Shown here one piece after another: positions 1-7,315 of a stretch of DNA of 64,000 nt (positions are counted from its first letter, which is position 1; every line of letters starts with the position of its first letter). The stretch spans positions 1-64,000 of the forward strand of contig JADBYQ010000032.1 in NCBI GenBank assembly GCA_020402945.1, given 5' to 3'. The translations under genes and the position numbers were made by a program. The stretch is from Cytophagales bacterium. GTDB taxonomy: Bacteria > Bacteroidota > Bacteroidia > Cytophagales > Cyclobacteriaceae. Under the pieces are notes generated by a model. It searched no databases. It saw only the letters and a program-made list of their open reading frames with translations, and was not told where the DNA came from.

Positions 1-126
1 TCGATTGTCAACAAGATGGCCTTGGCTTTGTTGGACAAAGAGAAATCCACCAAAATGTCCAAACGATCAAAACGGTTGACCGCTGCATTGGATGATGATT
101 ACAGAAGTTTGGTGCTAAAATGTTAA
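1..126 (+). CDS. C-terminal end of an unidentified protein (partial)
   Basis: Frame 1 is open from the window edge to a TAA at 124-126 and gives 41 residues. The peptide is lysine-rich in the middle (KSTKMSKRSKR) and ends ...RSLVLKC. It lies upstream of ahcY on the same strand and reads as the tail of a real gene, but the fragment is too short to name. No function is proposed. Confidence 0.5.
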   Translation, partial: SIVNKMALALLDKEKSTKMSKRSKRLTAALDDDYRSLVLKC

Positions 127-182
127 AAGCGATTTCCCTGGACATAGCCCAACTTTCCGTAATGACCTTTTGAACTTTGTGT

Positions 183-190
183 TATCTTTG
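183..190 (+). promoter_or_regulatory. Bacteroidetes-type -7 promoter element upstream of ahcY
   Basis: TATCTTTG matches the Bacteroidetes consensus TAnnTTTG and lies about 40 bases before the ahcY ATG. I do not see a well-spaced -33 TTTG, so only the -7 element is claimed. Confidence 0.5.
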
Positions 191-228
191 CGGTTTATAC
201 CGTTAAATTCAACAGAAAACACACATTT

Positions 229-1536
229 ATGACCGTTGCTGAGAAACCTGCCTACAAAGTAAAAGACATGTCGCTGGCCGCCTGGGGCCGCAAAGAAATT
301 AAACTAGCTGAGGCTGAAATGCCCGGTTTGATGGCCATTCGCGAAGAATATGGCAAACAACAGCCTTTGAAAGGCGCGCGCATTGCAGGCTGCCTACACA
401 TGACCATTCAAACAGCGGTGTTAATTGAGACGTTGAAAGAACTGGGTGCGGAAGTGTCCTGGTCATCGTGCAATATCTTTTCTACGCAAGACCACGCGGC
501 TGCGGCTATTGCTGCTGCGGGCATCCCCGTGTATGCCTGGAAGGGTATGAACGAGCAGGAGTTTGACTGGTGCATTGAGCAAACATTATATGCCTTTGCA
601 GACGGCAAGCCGTTGAACATGATTTTGGATGATGGTGGTGACCTTACCAACATGGTGTTGGATCGCAACCCTGAGTTGATCGCGGGCATCAGAGGGATAT
701 CGGAAGAGACTACTACAGGAGTTCATCGGTTGATTGAGCGCATGCACGGTGGCAAGTTGCCGTTGCCTGCTATCAACATCAACGACTCGGTAACAAAATC
801 GAAGTTTGATAATAAGTACGGTTGCAAAGAATCATTGGTAGATGCGATTCGCAGAGCTACGGATGTGATGATGGCGGGTAAAGTTGCTGTGGTTGCCGGA
901 TACGGTGACGTGGGCAAGGGTTCTGCTGCTTCGCTACGTGGGGCTGGTGCGCGTGTGATTGTAACGGAGATCGACCCGATCTGTGCTTTGCAAGCTGCTA
1001 TGGATGGCTTTGCGGTGAAGAAGATGGAGAACGCGGTGAAGGAAGCTGATATTTTGGTAACGGCTACTGGTAACTCGGGCATCGTACTAGGCAAGCATTT
1101 TGAAAACATGAAGGACAAGGCCATTGTGTGTAACATCGGCCATTTTGATAATGAAATTGACGTGGCTTGGTTGAACAAGAATGCATCGAAAGATGAGGTG
1201 AAACCGCAGGTGGATTTGTATACGATGAAGAACGGTCGCCAGGTGATATTACTAGCGGAAGGTCGTTTGGTGAACTTAGGTTGCGCCACGGGTCACCCTT
1301 CGTTTGTAATGTCGAACTCATTTACGAATCAGGTGCTAGCGCAGTTGGAGTTGTGGGTGAACACGGACAAGTATGAAAAGAAAGTGTACATGTTGCCAAA
1401 GCATTTGGATGAGAAGGTGGCTCGCTTGCACTTGAAGAAAATTGGTGTGGAGTTGGAGGAGCTATCGGAAGAGCAGGCCAAGTACATTGGTGTGCCGGTG
1501 AATGGTCCGTTTAAGCCGGATTATTATAGGTATTAA
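229..1536 (+). CDS. ahcY: Adenosylhomocysteinase
   Basis: S-adenosylhomocysteine hydrolase, a cytosolic NAD-dependent enzyme that splits S-adenosylhomocysteine into adenosine and homocysteine and so relieves product inhibition of methyltransferases. The 435-residue protein has the usual bacterial length. It shows the N-terminal substrate domain ([16 protein letters not shown]), the DDGGDLT segment, the Rossmann NAD-binding loop [10 protein letters not shown] near residues 223-232, the TGN segment that follows it, and the family C-terminus ending in PDYYRY. The ATG at 229 lies just after a -7 promoter box. The gene is followed by duplicated hairpins, so it is probably transcribed alone. Confidence 0.97.
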   Translation: MTVAEKPAYKVKDMSLAAWGRKEIKLAEAEMPGLMAIREEYGKQQPLKGARIAGCLHMTIQTAVLIETLKELGAEVSWSSCNIFSTQDHAAAAIAAAGIPVYAWKGMNEQEFDWCIEQTLYAFADGKPLNMILDDGGDLTNMVLDRNPELIAGIRGISEETTTGVHRLIERMHGGKLPLPAININDSVTKSKFDNKYGCKESLVDAIRRATDVMMAGKVAVVAGYGDVGKGSAASLRGAGARVIVTEIDPICALQAAMDGFAVKKMENAVKEADILVTATGNSGIVLGKHFENMKDKAIVCNIGHFDNEIDVAWLNKNASKDEVKPQVDLYTMKNGRQVILLAEGRLVNLGCATGHPSFVMSNSFTNQVLAQLELWVNTDKYEKKVYMLPKHLDEKVARLHLKKIGVELEELSEEQAKYIGVPVNGPFKPDYYRY

Positions 1537-1611
1537 TAGTAAGGCGTCAGACCGCTCAAAACGGTCTGACGCCTGATACAGATAAAACTCTCTGCTTGCA
1601 AATTAGAGAGG

Positions 1612-1638
1612 CCCCTGGCGGAATGCTCGGGGTTTTTT
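1612..1638 (+). terminator. Probable ahcY terminator, copy 1
   Basis: CCCC at 1612-1615 can pair with GGGG at 1629-1632, directly followed by TTTTTT. The stem is short, but the 13-bp hairpin just upstream may contribute. Confidence 0.5.
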
Positions 1639-1742
1639 GTTTTATGGGGGTTTCGTTCCGATAGCAATAGCAAGGCGTCTGACCGCTCAAAGCGGTCTGA
1701 TGCCTGATACAGATAAAACTCTCTGCTTGCAAATTAGAGAGG

Positions 1743-1769
1743 CCCCAGGCGGAATGCTCGGGGTTTTTT
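1743..1769 (+). terminator. Probable ahcY terminator, copy 2
   Basis: Second copy of the CCCC/GGGG element followed by six T (1764-1769), within the downstream duplicate. Confidence 0.5.
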
Positions 1770-1846
1770 ATGCATGCTTCCTGGGTGAAAATGCTTTTTT
1801 TTGAAAGCTAGAATTGTTTTAGATTTGACAGCAAATTTATTACCCA

Positions 1847-2224
1847 ATGCATAGTGATAACTTTCAATTAGGGTTGCTTCATTTCGTGCACCTGCTGGTA
1901 ACAGTAGATGGCCACATTGATGATCGTGAGAGAGCGGCTATTTTGGAGATAAAGAAAGAAGAGAGTATATCAGATAAGGTGTTTAATGATTTTGAAAGAA
2001 AGGCAGAAGTCGCGAGCGAAGCAGAAATCTATACGGATGGGATTGAATACCTATCGCCTTGCTCTGACGATGAAAAATTAGCCGCTTTTGTTCACTTGTA
2101 TAAGTTGGCAGAAGCTGACACCAGCATCAGCAACAAAGAAGTGCGCTTTTTGCTCTATGGACTCAAAGCCACTAAGATCAGTTTTGAAGATGTGGTGATG
2201 ACAGCCAGGATGTCGGGAAAATAA
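1847..2224 (+). CDS. TerB-like (tellurite-resistance-type) helical protein
   Basis: A 125-residue soluble protein with no signal peptide. Two acidic helical repeats resemble the TerB/DjlA N-terminal fold: HLLVTVDGHIDDRERAAI near residues 15-32 and LAEADTSISNKEVRFLL further on, each with the D-x-x-I-x-x-x-E pattern typical of that family. TerB-like proteins are thought to bind metal or act as membrane-stress scaffolds; the specific role here is unknown. It stands alone between the duplicated terminator and a perfect inverted repeat, so it looks monocistronic. Confidence 0.6.
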   Translation: MHSDNFQLGLLHFVHLLVTVDGHIDDRERAAILEIKKEESISDKVFNDFERKAEVASEAEIYTDGIEYLSPCSDDEKLAAFVHLYKLAEADTSISNKEVRFLLYGLKATKISFEDVVMTARMSGK

Positions 2225-2253
2225 ACCCAGATTTTTTTGTGTACTTAGTTTGC

Positions 2254-2288
2254 CAGGTGTCAGACACTTTAAAAGTGTCTGACACCTG
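2254..2288. repeat. Perfect 17-bp inverted repeat between convergent genes
   Basis: The arms CAGGTGTCAGACACTTT and AAAGTGTCTGACACCTG are perfectly complementary with one base between them. They share the TCAGAC/GTCTGA core of the hairpins after ahcY. There is no adjacent T-run, so the hairpin may terminate both flanking genes or may be a mobile palindrome. Confidence 0.75.
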
Positions 2289-2297
2289 ACTACCCTT

Positions 2298-3365
2298 TTA
2301 ACGCGCTGCCGTGCTCCTTGCCAACAGTAAACTAGCGGGGAGTGAGACGAGATAGGCGAGTGCAGTAGCCGCGGAGTGTGAAAGAGAATAAATAACTCCG
2401 GTTTGTAGTAGGTAGAAAAGAGGAACGAGCAGCATGCCTATCGCGAACTTCAGCGAGCCAATAAATTGTTCATCCTTGACTTTGTTTTTTAAGATCCATT
2501 GCAAAACGGCTCTTGGTAATGCATGGTTTACAACATAGTATAAAAAAATAGGGTTAAGCCAGCGTAGGTTGTTGGGTGTAGCTGTGATAGATGTGGAGTT
2601 GTCAGTTTGGTTTTCCGATGTCAATGTGCTGATGAGTTGCTGGTCGGCCTGCAGTTGCTCGACCAAATCTGTTTTTAGTTTTCTGTTTTGCAAAAAGAGG
2701 TGGGCATCATGGGCATAGTGGGTGCCCTCAATGTGCAGCATCATCGATTGGAGTGATGCGCTCGTTTGCGCAAGGAGTAAATCAATTTGTTCTTTTTCGT
2801 CTTTCTGTGAGGATGGATTTTCTGTTAACGAAATTGATTTTCCAAAACTGACGAGCACTCTTGACCCTGCTTGACTGAGGGAATCATATTGCAAGCCCAC
2901 GGGCACAATTTTTACTGCTATGTTTTTCTTGGAGGCCGCCTGAGCAATTCGTGCAAATCCTTTTTGCAAGGGGCGCAAGTGCCACCGGTGGTCGTGGTTG
3001 CCTTCGGCAAAGATGAGAATGGACTCGCCTTGTCGCAGGAGATCGACACAACCTTCGATCATCTCATCATTTTTGCGTAGCGTGCTAAACCCATCGCGAA
3101 AGCGAAACACAGGGCGCATTTTGAGCCACGTCAACACCACTCGTGCCCATGGCTTTTGAAAAACATTGGCGCGCGCCAGAAACCACGGCTGTCGTGAGGT
3201 GCTGCAGCCCACAAGCACAGCATCTAAAAAAGCATTTTGGTGATTGGCTACAAAAATGACAAGACCATCGGGTGTCGGCTCGTGACGATGCACTTGCCAT
3301 TTGCGAAAGTAAAACCAGAGAGCTATGCGGCAGTAGCTTTTTAGAAATGAATAAAGCCCCGGCAT
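2298..3365 (-). CDS. 1-acyl-glycerol-3-phosphate acyltransferase family (PlsC-like)
   Basis: A 355-residue membrane-associated acyltransferase. The N-terminal half carries the PlsC blocks: FVANHQNAFLD (the H-x4-D motif, here NHQNAFLD) near residues 34-44 and FAEGNHD (the EG block) near 119-125. The C-terminal quarter holds hydrophobic helices (LKFAIGMLLVPLFYLLQTG and LAYLVSLPASLLLA), giving an architecture of catalytic domain plus membrane anchor. It probably transfers acyl groups in phospholipid synthesis; the substrate is not determinable. It starts four bases after the upstream symporter gene ends, so the two form an operon. Confidence 0.8.
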   Translation of the reverse strand: MPGLYSFLKSYCRIALWFYFRKWQVHRHEPTPDGLVIFVANHQNAFLDAVLVGCSTSRQPWFLARANVFQKPWARVVLTWLKMRPVFRFRDGFSTLRKNDEMIEGCVDLLRQGESILIFAEGNHDHRWHLRPLQKGFARIAQAASKKNIAVKIVPVGLQYDSLSQAGSRVLVSFGKSISLTENPSSQKDEKEQIDLLLAQTSASLQSMMLHIEGTHYAHDAHLFLQNRKLKTDLVEQLQADQQLISTLTSENQTDNSTSITATPNNLRWLNPIFLYYVVNHALPRAVLQWILKNKVKDEQFIGSLKFAIGMLLVPLFYLLQTGVIYSLSHSAATALAYLVSLPASLLLARSTAAR

Positions 3366-3369
3366 ACGA

Positions 3370-4278
3370 TTATTTTAATACGGGAATGATAGTGCGTTGT
3401 CGCATGAACATCGCAAAGGAAAATCCGCTGATCAAGTGCCACACACCCCACCACGCTGCGACCAACGCCATGTCGGGGTTGCCATCAAAGAAGGTAAAGA
3501 TCAAGATTAAGCCCAGTCCGGAATTTTGAATGCCCGTCTCGATAGCGATGGTGCGATTATTCGCTTCTCCATTTTTTAAAGACTTGCTGAAAAAGTAGGA
3601 GAGGAGCAAGGCCGCTCCGTTGTGGAGTAACACAATGCCAAACACCGTGGTGAAGTTGGCCGTGAAGGCAGCTCTGTTGTTGAAAAACGCCATGCCAATA
3701 AAGGCTGCTAAAATTACGAGGGATAAGATGCGGATACTTTTTCCAATCGAGTTGGCGAACGCAGGAAATCGCTCAGCTACCCACATGCCGGCCAGCAGTG
3801 GCACGAGCAAGATCAGCAGCATATTGGTAGCGAGCGAAGGGAAACTGATTTCAAATCCCTTTACTTCTTCTATCAACCCCGGCACGAGTGAAGCCCAGAA
3901 AAAGAAATTGAGAGGCGTGATAACAAAAGCCAGCAACGAAGAAAAAGCGGTTAGGGTTACCGACAGCGCGACATTGCCCCGCGCCAGCATCGAAAAGAAA
4001 TTAGAAACGTTCCCACCCGGACAAGCGGCTACCAATAACATGCCGAGTGCCATCCCTTTGCTGATGGGTAATACGAGCACCAATAACAACGTGATAAAGG
4101 GAAGCAGTATGATTTGTGAGAACAAGCCGCTGAAGACGGATTTTTTTTGTGTGAGTAGCTCCGTAAAATGTTCACGCTTAATTTCCAACGCTACTCCAAA
4201 CATGATAATCGCGAGGCATACGTTTAATGCGATGAGGCTATCTGGGGAGAAGTGTATCGGTACGGCTTCGGAGGGCAT
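3370..4278 (-). CDS. Bile acid:sodium symporter family transporter (BASS/ArsB-like fold)
   Basis: A 302-residue polytopic membrane protein with about nine or ten hydrophobic helices. It has the family-typical segments AACPGGNVSNFFSMLARGNVA (sodium-site region) and AIETGIQNSGLGLIL, where the ETG-Q-N motif is diagnostic of the bile acid:Na+ symporter family. The substrate is unlikely to be bile acid in a free-living Cytophagales; related bacterial members carry pantoate or other organic anions. It is the first gene of a pair with the PlsC-like acyltransferase. Confidence 0.88.
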   Translation of the reverse strand: MPSEAVPIHFSPDSLIALNVCLAIIMFGVALEIKREHFTELLTQKKSVFSGLFSQIILLPFITLLLVLVLPISKGMALGMLLVAACPGGNVSNFFSMLARGNVALSVTLTAFSSLLAFVITPLNFFFWASLVPGLIEEVKGFEISFPSLATNMLLILLVPLLAGMWVAERFPAFANSIGKSIRILSLVILAAFIGMAFFNNRAAFTANFTTVFGIVLLHNGAALLLSYFFSKSLKNGEANNRTIAIETGIQNSGLGLILIFTFFDGNPDMALVAAWWGVWHLISGFSFAMFMRQRTIIPVLK

Positions 4279-4300
4279 TGTGAGTTGGAAGGTGGGATTT

Positions 4301-4458
4301 AGAATTTAGAAGTTGGAAGTTAGAAGTCAGAATTTGGAAGTTAGAATTTAGAAGTTTAAAGTTGAAAGTTGATAACTCGGTCTCAAATCTCAAATCTCAA
4401 GTCTCACATCTCACATCTTGCGTCTTACGTCTTACGTCTTACGTCTAAAATCTCAATT
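4301..4458. repeat. Degenerate period-7 tandem repeat, two sequence versions
   Basis: The gap between rnhA and the symporter gene is filled by heptamer-like units. First come GAAGTTA/GAATTTA-type units, then TCTCAAA, TCTCACA and TCTTACG units, the last repeated three times. See the other period-7 arrays in this window. Confidence 0.85.
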
Positions 4459-4474
4459 CGTACTTCGCCACACG

Positions 4475-4930
4475 CTATTCCCTATTCTCCTCATACCACC
4501 GATCTACCAGCAAGCCCTTGCCTTCGGCAGCCATGACGGCCAATTGATCGCAGCGTTCGTTTTCAGCATGACCGGCATGACCTTTGACCCACACAAATTT
4601 TGGTTTTAGTTTGGTGTGCAAGGGAATGTATCGTTTCCACAAGTCGGAGTTTGCTTTCTTGGCGAAATTCTTTTTCTCCCAATTCCAGATCCATCCTTTC
4701 TCTACGGAGTCAACTACATATTTTGAATCCGAGTAAATGGTGACGGGTATGCCGGGTTTTTTAATCGCTTCTAATCCAATGATGACGGCCATCAACTCCA
4801 TTCGGTTGTTGGTAGTCAAACGAAAGCCTTCGGACAATTCTTTTTCATGATGACCATATTTCATGATGGTGCCATAGCCGCCCGGTCCGGGGTTGCCTTG
4901 TGCAGCTCCGTCTGTATAAATGCGAATCAT
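4475..4930 (-). CDS. rnhA: Ribonuclease HI
   Basis: Cytosolic endonuclease that cuts RNA in RNA-DNA hybrids, removing primers and R-loops. The 151-residue protein has the four catalytic acidic residues: D7 ([11 protein letters not shown]), E45 ([10 protein letters not shown]), D68 (YSDSKYVV) and D128 (NERCDQLA). The conserved histidine loop is [11 protein letters not shown]. Length and motifs match E. coli RnhA type 1. It lies 30 bases downstream of the UPF0175 gene and could be cotranscribed with it. Confidence 0.97.
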   Translation of the reverse strand: MIRIYTDGAAQGNPGPGGYGTIMKYGHHEKELSEGFRLTTNNRMELMAVIIGLEAIKKPGIPVTIYSDSKYVVDSVEKGWIWNWEKKNFAKKANSDLWKRYIPLHTKLKPKFVWVKGHAGHAENERCDQLAVMAAEGKGLLVDRWYEENRE

Positions 4931-4960
4931 TTTTCTAGTTGTGAATTTGTAATGAAGATC

Positions 4961-5188
4961 TTATGCATTCACTACGTCCTTGCGAAGGTCATCGAGGGAT
5001 TCGCTAAATACTGAATAGCCGTAGTTGCCCATGGTCTCTAAAAAAGCCCGCTTGCTAATGCCGACCAGACCGGCCGCCTGCCCTGAAGATAATTTGGCTT
5101 GGTGATAGAGTTGACAGGCCAGCGTCATTTTAACATCGAACTCGGTGAGCCCTAATGAATCAGGTAAGTCGAGTGTGATACGTTTCAT
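4961..5188 (-). CDS. UPF0175 family antitoxin-like protein
   Basis: A 75-residue soluble protein with an N-terminal beta strand (MKRITLDLPDSL) followed by a helix-turn-helix-like segment (KLSSGQAAGLVGISKRAFLETMGNYG), the UPF0175 pattern. UPF0175 proteins usually sit directly upstream of a DUF3368 PIN-domain toxin. Here the downstream neighbour is rnhA and no PIN gene is present, so it is an orphan. It is probably a DNA-binding or antitoxin relic. Confidence 0.75.
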   Translation of the reverse strand: MKRITLDLPDSLGLTEFDVKMTLACQLYHQAKLSSGQAAGLVGISKRAFLETMGNYGYSVFSESLDDLRKDVVNA

Positions 5189-5250
5189 GGGTGATTGACT
5201 TTTTCTGTATGAAAGTTACAAAAAATTAGTTAGCAGATAAGGACATTGCT

Positions 5251-5817
5251 TTAAATACTAAAATTGCTTTTGAAAATCTTCACGGCAATGGCCAGCAGGA
5301 TCACGCCAAACACTTTGCGCAGCACCACAAATCCTGATTTGCCTATCTTTTGTTCGAGCCATCCGCTGGAGCGAAGCACGATGTAGACGAAGATGAGGTT
5401 CAACACGATTCCAATTAAGATGTTGGTTTCCTGGTACACAGCCCTGAGTGATAGGATCGTTGTCAGAGTTCCCGCGCCTGCTATCAGCGGAAAAGCAATA
5501 GGTACAATAGAACCTGTTCCTTTGGCATCCGGATCGTCTTTGATTAAGTCGATGCCCAAAATCATTTCCATCGCAATGATAAACATGACAATGGCACCTG
5601 CCACGGCAAATGAACCTACATCCAATCCAAAAAGTTTGAGTATGGATTGCCCCAGAAAAAGGAACACGACCATCAAGATCGCTGCGATGGCTGTCGCTTT
5701 CTCTGCGTAGATTCTTCCTTCTCTTTTTCGAATGAGGATCACAAACGGAATGGATCCGAGAATATCAATAACGGAGAAGAGGATCAACGTGACGGAAAAT
5801 ATTTCTTTGAGGTTCAT
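5251..5817 (-). CDS. MarC family integral membrane protein
   Basis: A 188-residue inner-membrane protein with about six hydrophobic segments. Family features include LFSVIDILGSIPFVI near the N-terminus and the central FPLIAGAGTLTTILSL block, which matches the conserved P-x-GPG-like helix-hairpin of the MarC/UPF0056 family. Despite the name, MarC proteins are not established antibiotic-resistance determinants and the transported molecule is unknown. It appears monocistronic. Confidence 0.88.
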   Translation of the reverse strand: MNLKEIFSVTLILFSVIDILGSIPFVILIRKREGRIYAEKATAIAAILMVVFLFLGQSILKLFGLDVGSFAVAGAIVMFIIAMEMILGIDLIKDDPDAKGTGSIVPIAFPLIAGAGTLTTILSLRAVYQETNILIGIVLNLIFVYIVLRSSGWLEQKIGKSGFVVLRKVFGVILLAIAVKIFKSNFSI

Positions 5818-5859
5818 AGGCTATGGTAGCCTCAAAGATAAGCGAATTCAAGCGGTCAT

Positions 5860-5888
5860 AAAAAAAGGCCGGGTAACTTACCCGACCT
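5860..5888 (-). terminator. Rho-independent terminator of the SulP-porin operon
   Basis: On the minus strand a hairpin with arms GGTCGGGTAA and TTACCCGGCC is followed immediately by seven T. It lies about 25 bases after the porin stop codon. Confidence 0.85.
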
Positions 5889-5911
5889 CCCTATACTAAC
5901 CCAAACTAGTG

Positions 5912-7312
5912 TTAAAAAAAGAATTGATATTGTGCCACTACTTGTCCGTTCATGCCGGAGTTTTGGATCAAGTCGTTGCCGAACGGAGTATACGTGGGAC
6001 GCAGTTGATAGTCAAGCGTCAGTTTGCTCGTGTGCCCTTTCATGAACCAGTTTACTCCGAAGTCAAAAAGATTCATCTGTTTATCAAGCCGATCGTAATT
6101 CGCGCCTTGGTAGGTCACAAACGGCATCAGTGTTCCGTTTCCTTCACCCAACAAATCTTTTTTCAGCAAGTAGCCAAACTGTGCGTACACCACACTACCT
6201 GTTCCAAACATGGGAAAAGCATTTCCGTAACTTCCTGCGGGAGCGCCACCTACATTCGAACCATTGGCCGGATTCATAATGCCATTGTACCTCAGGTAAC
6301 GGGTGCCGTAGTCCGTGTTAAAATAACCAAGATAAGCACTGATGGCAGTTCCTTTTTCAGCATTGACCGGAGCATCATAGAACATGGCGACAGACCACAA
6401 GTTCATGTTGTAGTATTTTCGGTTTGGATCTGTCGTTGGATCTGCGTTTGTGTTCGAGCCCGTCCAGGTCGCGTTGGCTTGCGTAATGAAGCCGCCTTCC
6501 AGATTAAGCACTTTCTTTTTTCCCAGATAGGTGCCCGTCATGTACGGTGTCACATGCGATTCTTTGTCGAAGAAATTCCAAATGAAAATCGCCTGGTATT
6601 GTTTGCTATGATTGTCCCAGGCAAAGTTGGCATTGGTCGCGTTGATACCCGGCTGCGGCAATCCGTTTGAAGTTATTGGAAATGGGTCGCTAAGGATAAT
6701 TCGATAGTCTAGTTTTCCAATTTGTCCACGTGCATAGACACTCAGTTTACGAGAAAACTCGTCCGTTTGATCAACGGTTGCCTGCGCAAAGATGGGTACG
6801 TCCATACTCATGATAGTTCCTACACTGGGTTGGCTAAAACGTGACAAACCATTCGTAATAGTAAGCCCGCCACCAAGGTGCAGTTTATCGGTCCCTTTGA
6901 AAACGCGATACTCGCCCAATGCATCGTGGAAGAAGGCCTGAATTTTTCTATTCCCGCTGTTAGTTGAATTTTGCCCTGACAAATAATTGAAATTGTTTTG
7001 CCCGAACTGCAAGTAGAAAAAAACACGGTCAGTGATTTGACCATACAACTGCATTCTCGTTCTGCGCAGACCGATGTCAAATGTTTCAACGGTAGGATCG
7101 CCCAGTACCGTAGTGCCCGCGTTGCTTTGGTTATAACGAAACCATACTTGGTTGAGGATCGTTGCCTTAATGTAGTGGCTTCCGTCTTCATTCAGTTTCA
7201 ATCGCAATTCTTCCAATTCTTTTTTGGGAGGAAGGGTCGCTTCTTGTTTTACCTCCTGGGCAAATGCCGATAGGCACACCATCCCCATGATCACAAACAA
7301 AATATTTTTCAT
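5912..7312 (-). CDS. Outer-membrane porin (OprO/OprP-like beta barrel)
   Basis: A 466-residue protein with a cleavable signal peptide (MKNILFVIMGMVCLSAFAQ). Alternating aromatic strands run to a C-terminal phenylalanine (VVAQYQFFF), the usual outer-membrane barrel end. The early segment FDIGLRRTRMQLYGQITDRV resembles the phosphate-selective porin family. It lies three bases after the SulP transporter gene and before a strong terminator, so it probably supplies outer-membrane passage for the SulP anion. The substrate is inferred from context only. Confidence 0.8.
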   Translation of the reverse strand: MKNILFVIMGMVCLSAFAQEVKQEATLPPKKELEELRLKLNEDGSHYIKATILNQVWFRYNQSNAGTTVLGDPTVETFDIGLRRTRMQLYGQITDRVFFYLQFGQNNFNYLSGQNSTNSGNRKIQAFFHDALGEYRVFKGTDKLHLGGGLTITNGLSRFSQPSVGTIMSMDVPIFAQATVDQTDEFSRKLSVYARGQIGKLDYRIILSDPFPITSNGLPQPGINATNANFAWDNHSKQYQAIFIWNFFDKESHVTPYMTGTYLGKKKVLNLEGGFITQANATWTGSNTNADPTTDPNRKYYNMNLWSVAMFYDAPVNAEKGTAISAYLGYFNTDYGTRYLRYNGIMNPANGSNVGGAPAGSYGNAFPMFGTGSVVYAQFGYLLKKDLLGEGNGTLMPFVTYQGANYDRLDKQMNLFDFGVNWFMKGHTSKLTLDYQLRPTYTPFGNDLIQNSGMNGQVVAQYQFFF

Positions 7313-7315
7313 AGG

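Larger units (their letters stand above)
1535..1769 (+). repeat. Direct duplication (two 104-bp copies) carrying hairpin and terminator
   Basis: Positions 1535-1638 and 1666-1769 are nearly identical copies with a period of 131. Each has an inverted repeat (first copy: 13-bp arms at 1542-1554 and 1562-1574 around CTCAAAA), then CTCTCT...AGAGAG, then CCCC...GGGG followed by six T. The first inverted repeat is perfect; the second has one T-T mismatch and one G-T pair. The duplication overlaps the ahcY stop codon and fills most of the gap to the next gene. Confidence 0.9.

Noticed and set aside
1535-1769. Duplicated hairpins as a riboswitch for ahcY
   Set aside because: They lie downstream of the gene and end in T-runs, so they are more likely terminators than a leader element.
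3620-4309. Plus-strand open frame of 229 codons opposite the symporter gene
   Set aside because: It is the antisense of the bile acid:sodium symporter family gene, whose helices and ETGIQNSG motif are clear.
5909-6670. Plus-strand open frame of 253 codons opposite the porin gene
   Set aside because: It is a shadow of the minus-strand porin, which has a signal peptide, strand pattern and C-terminal Phe; the plus frame has no recognisable domain.
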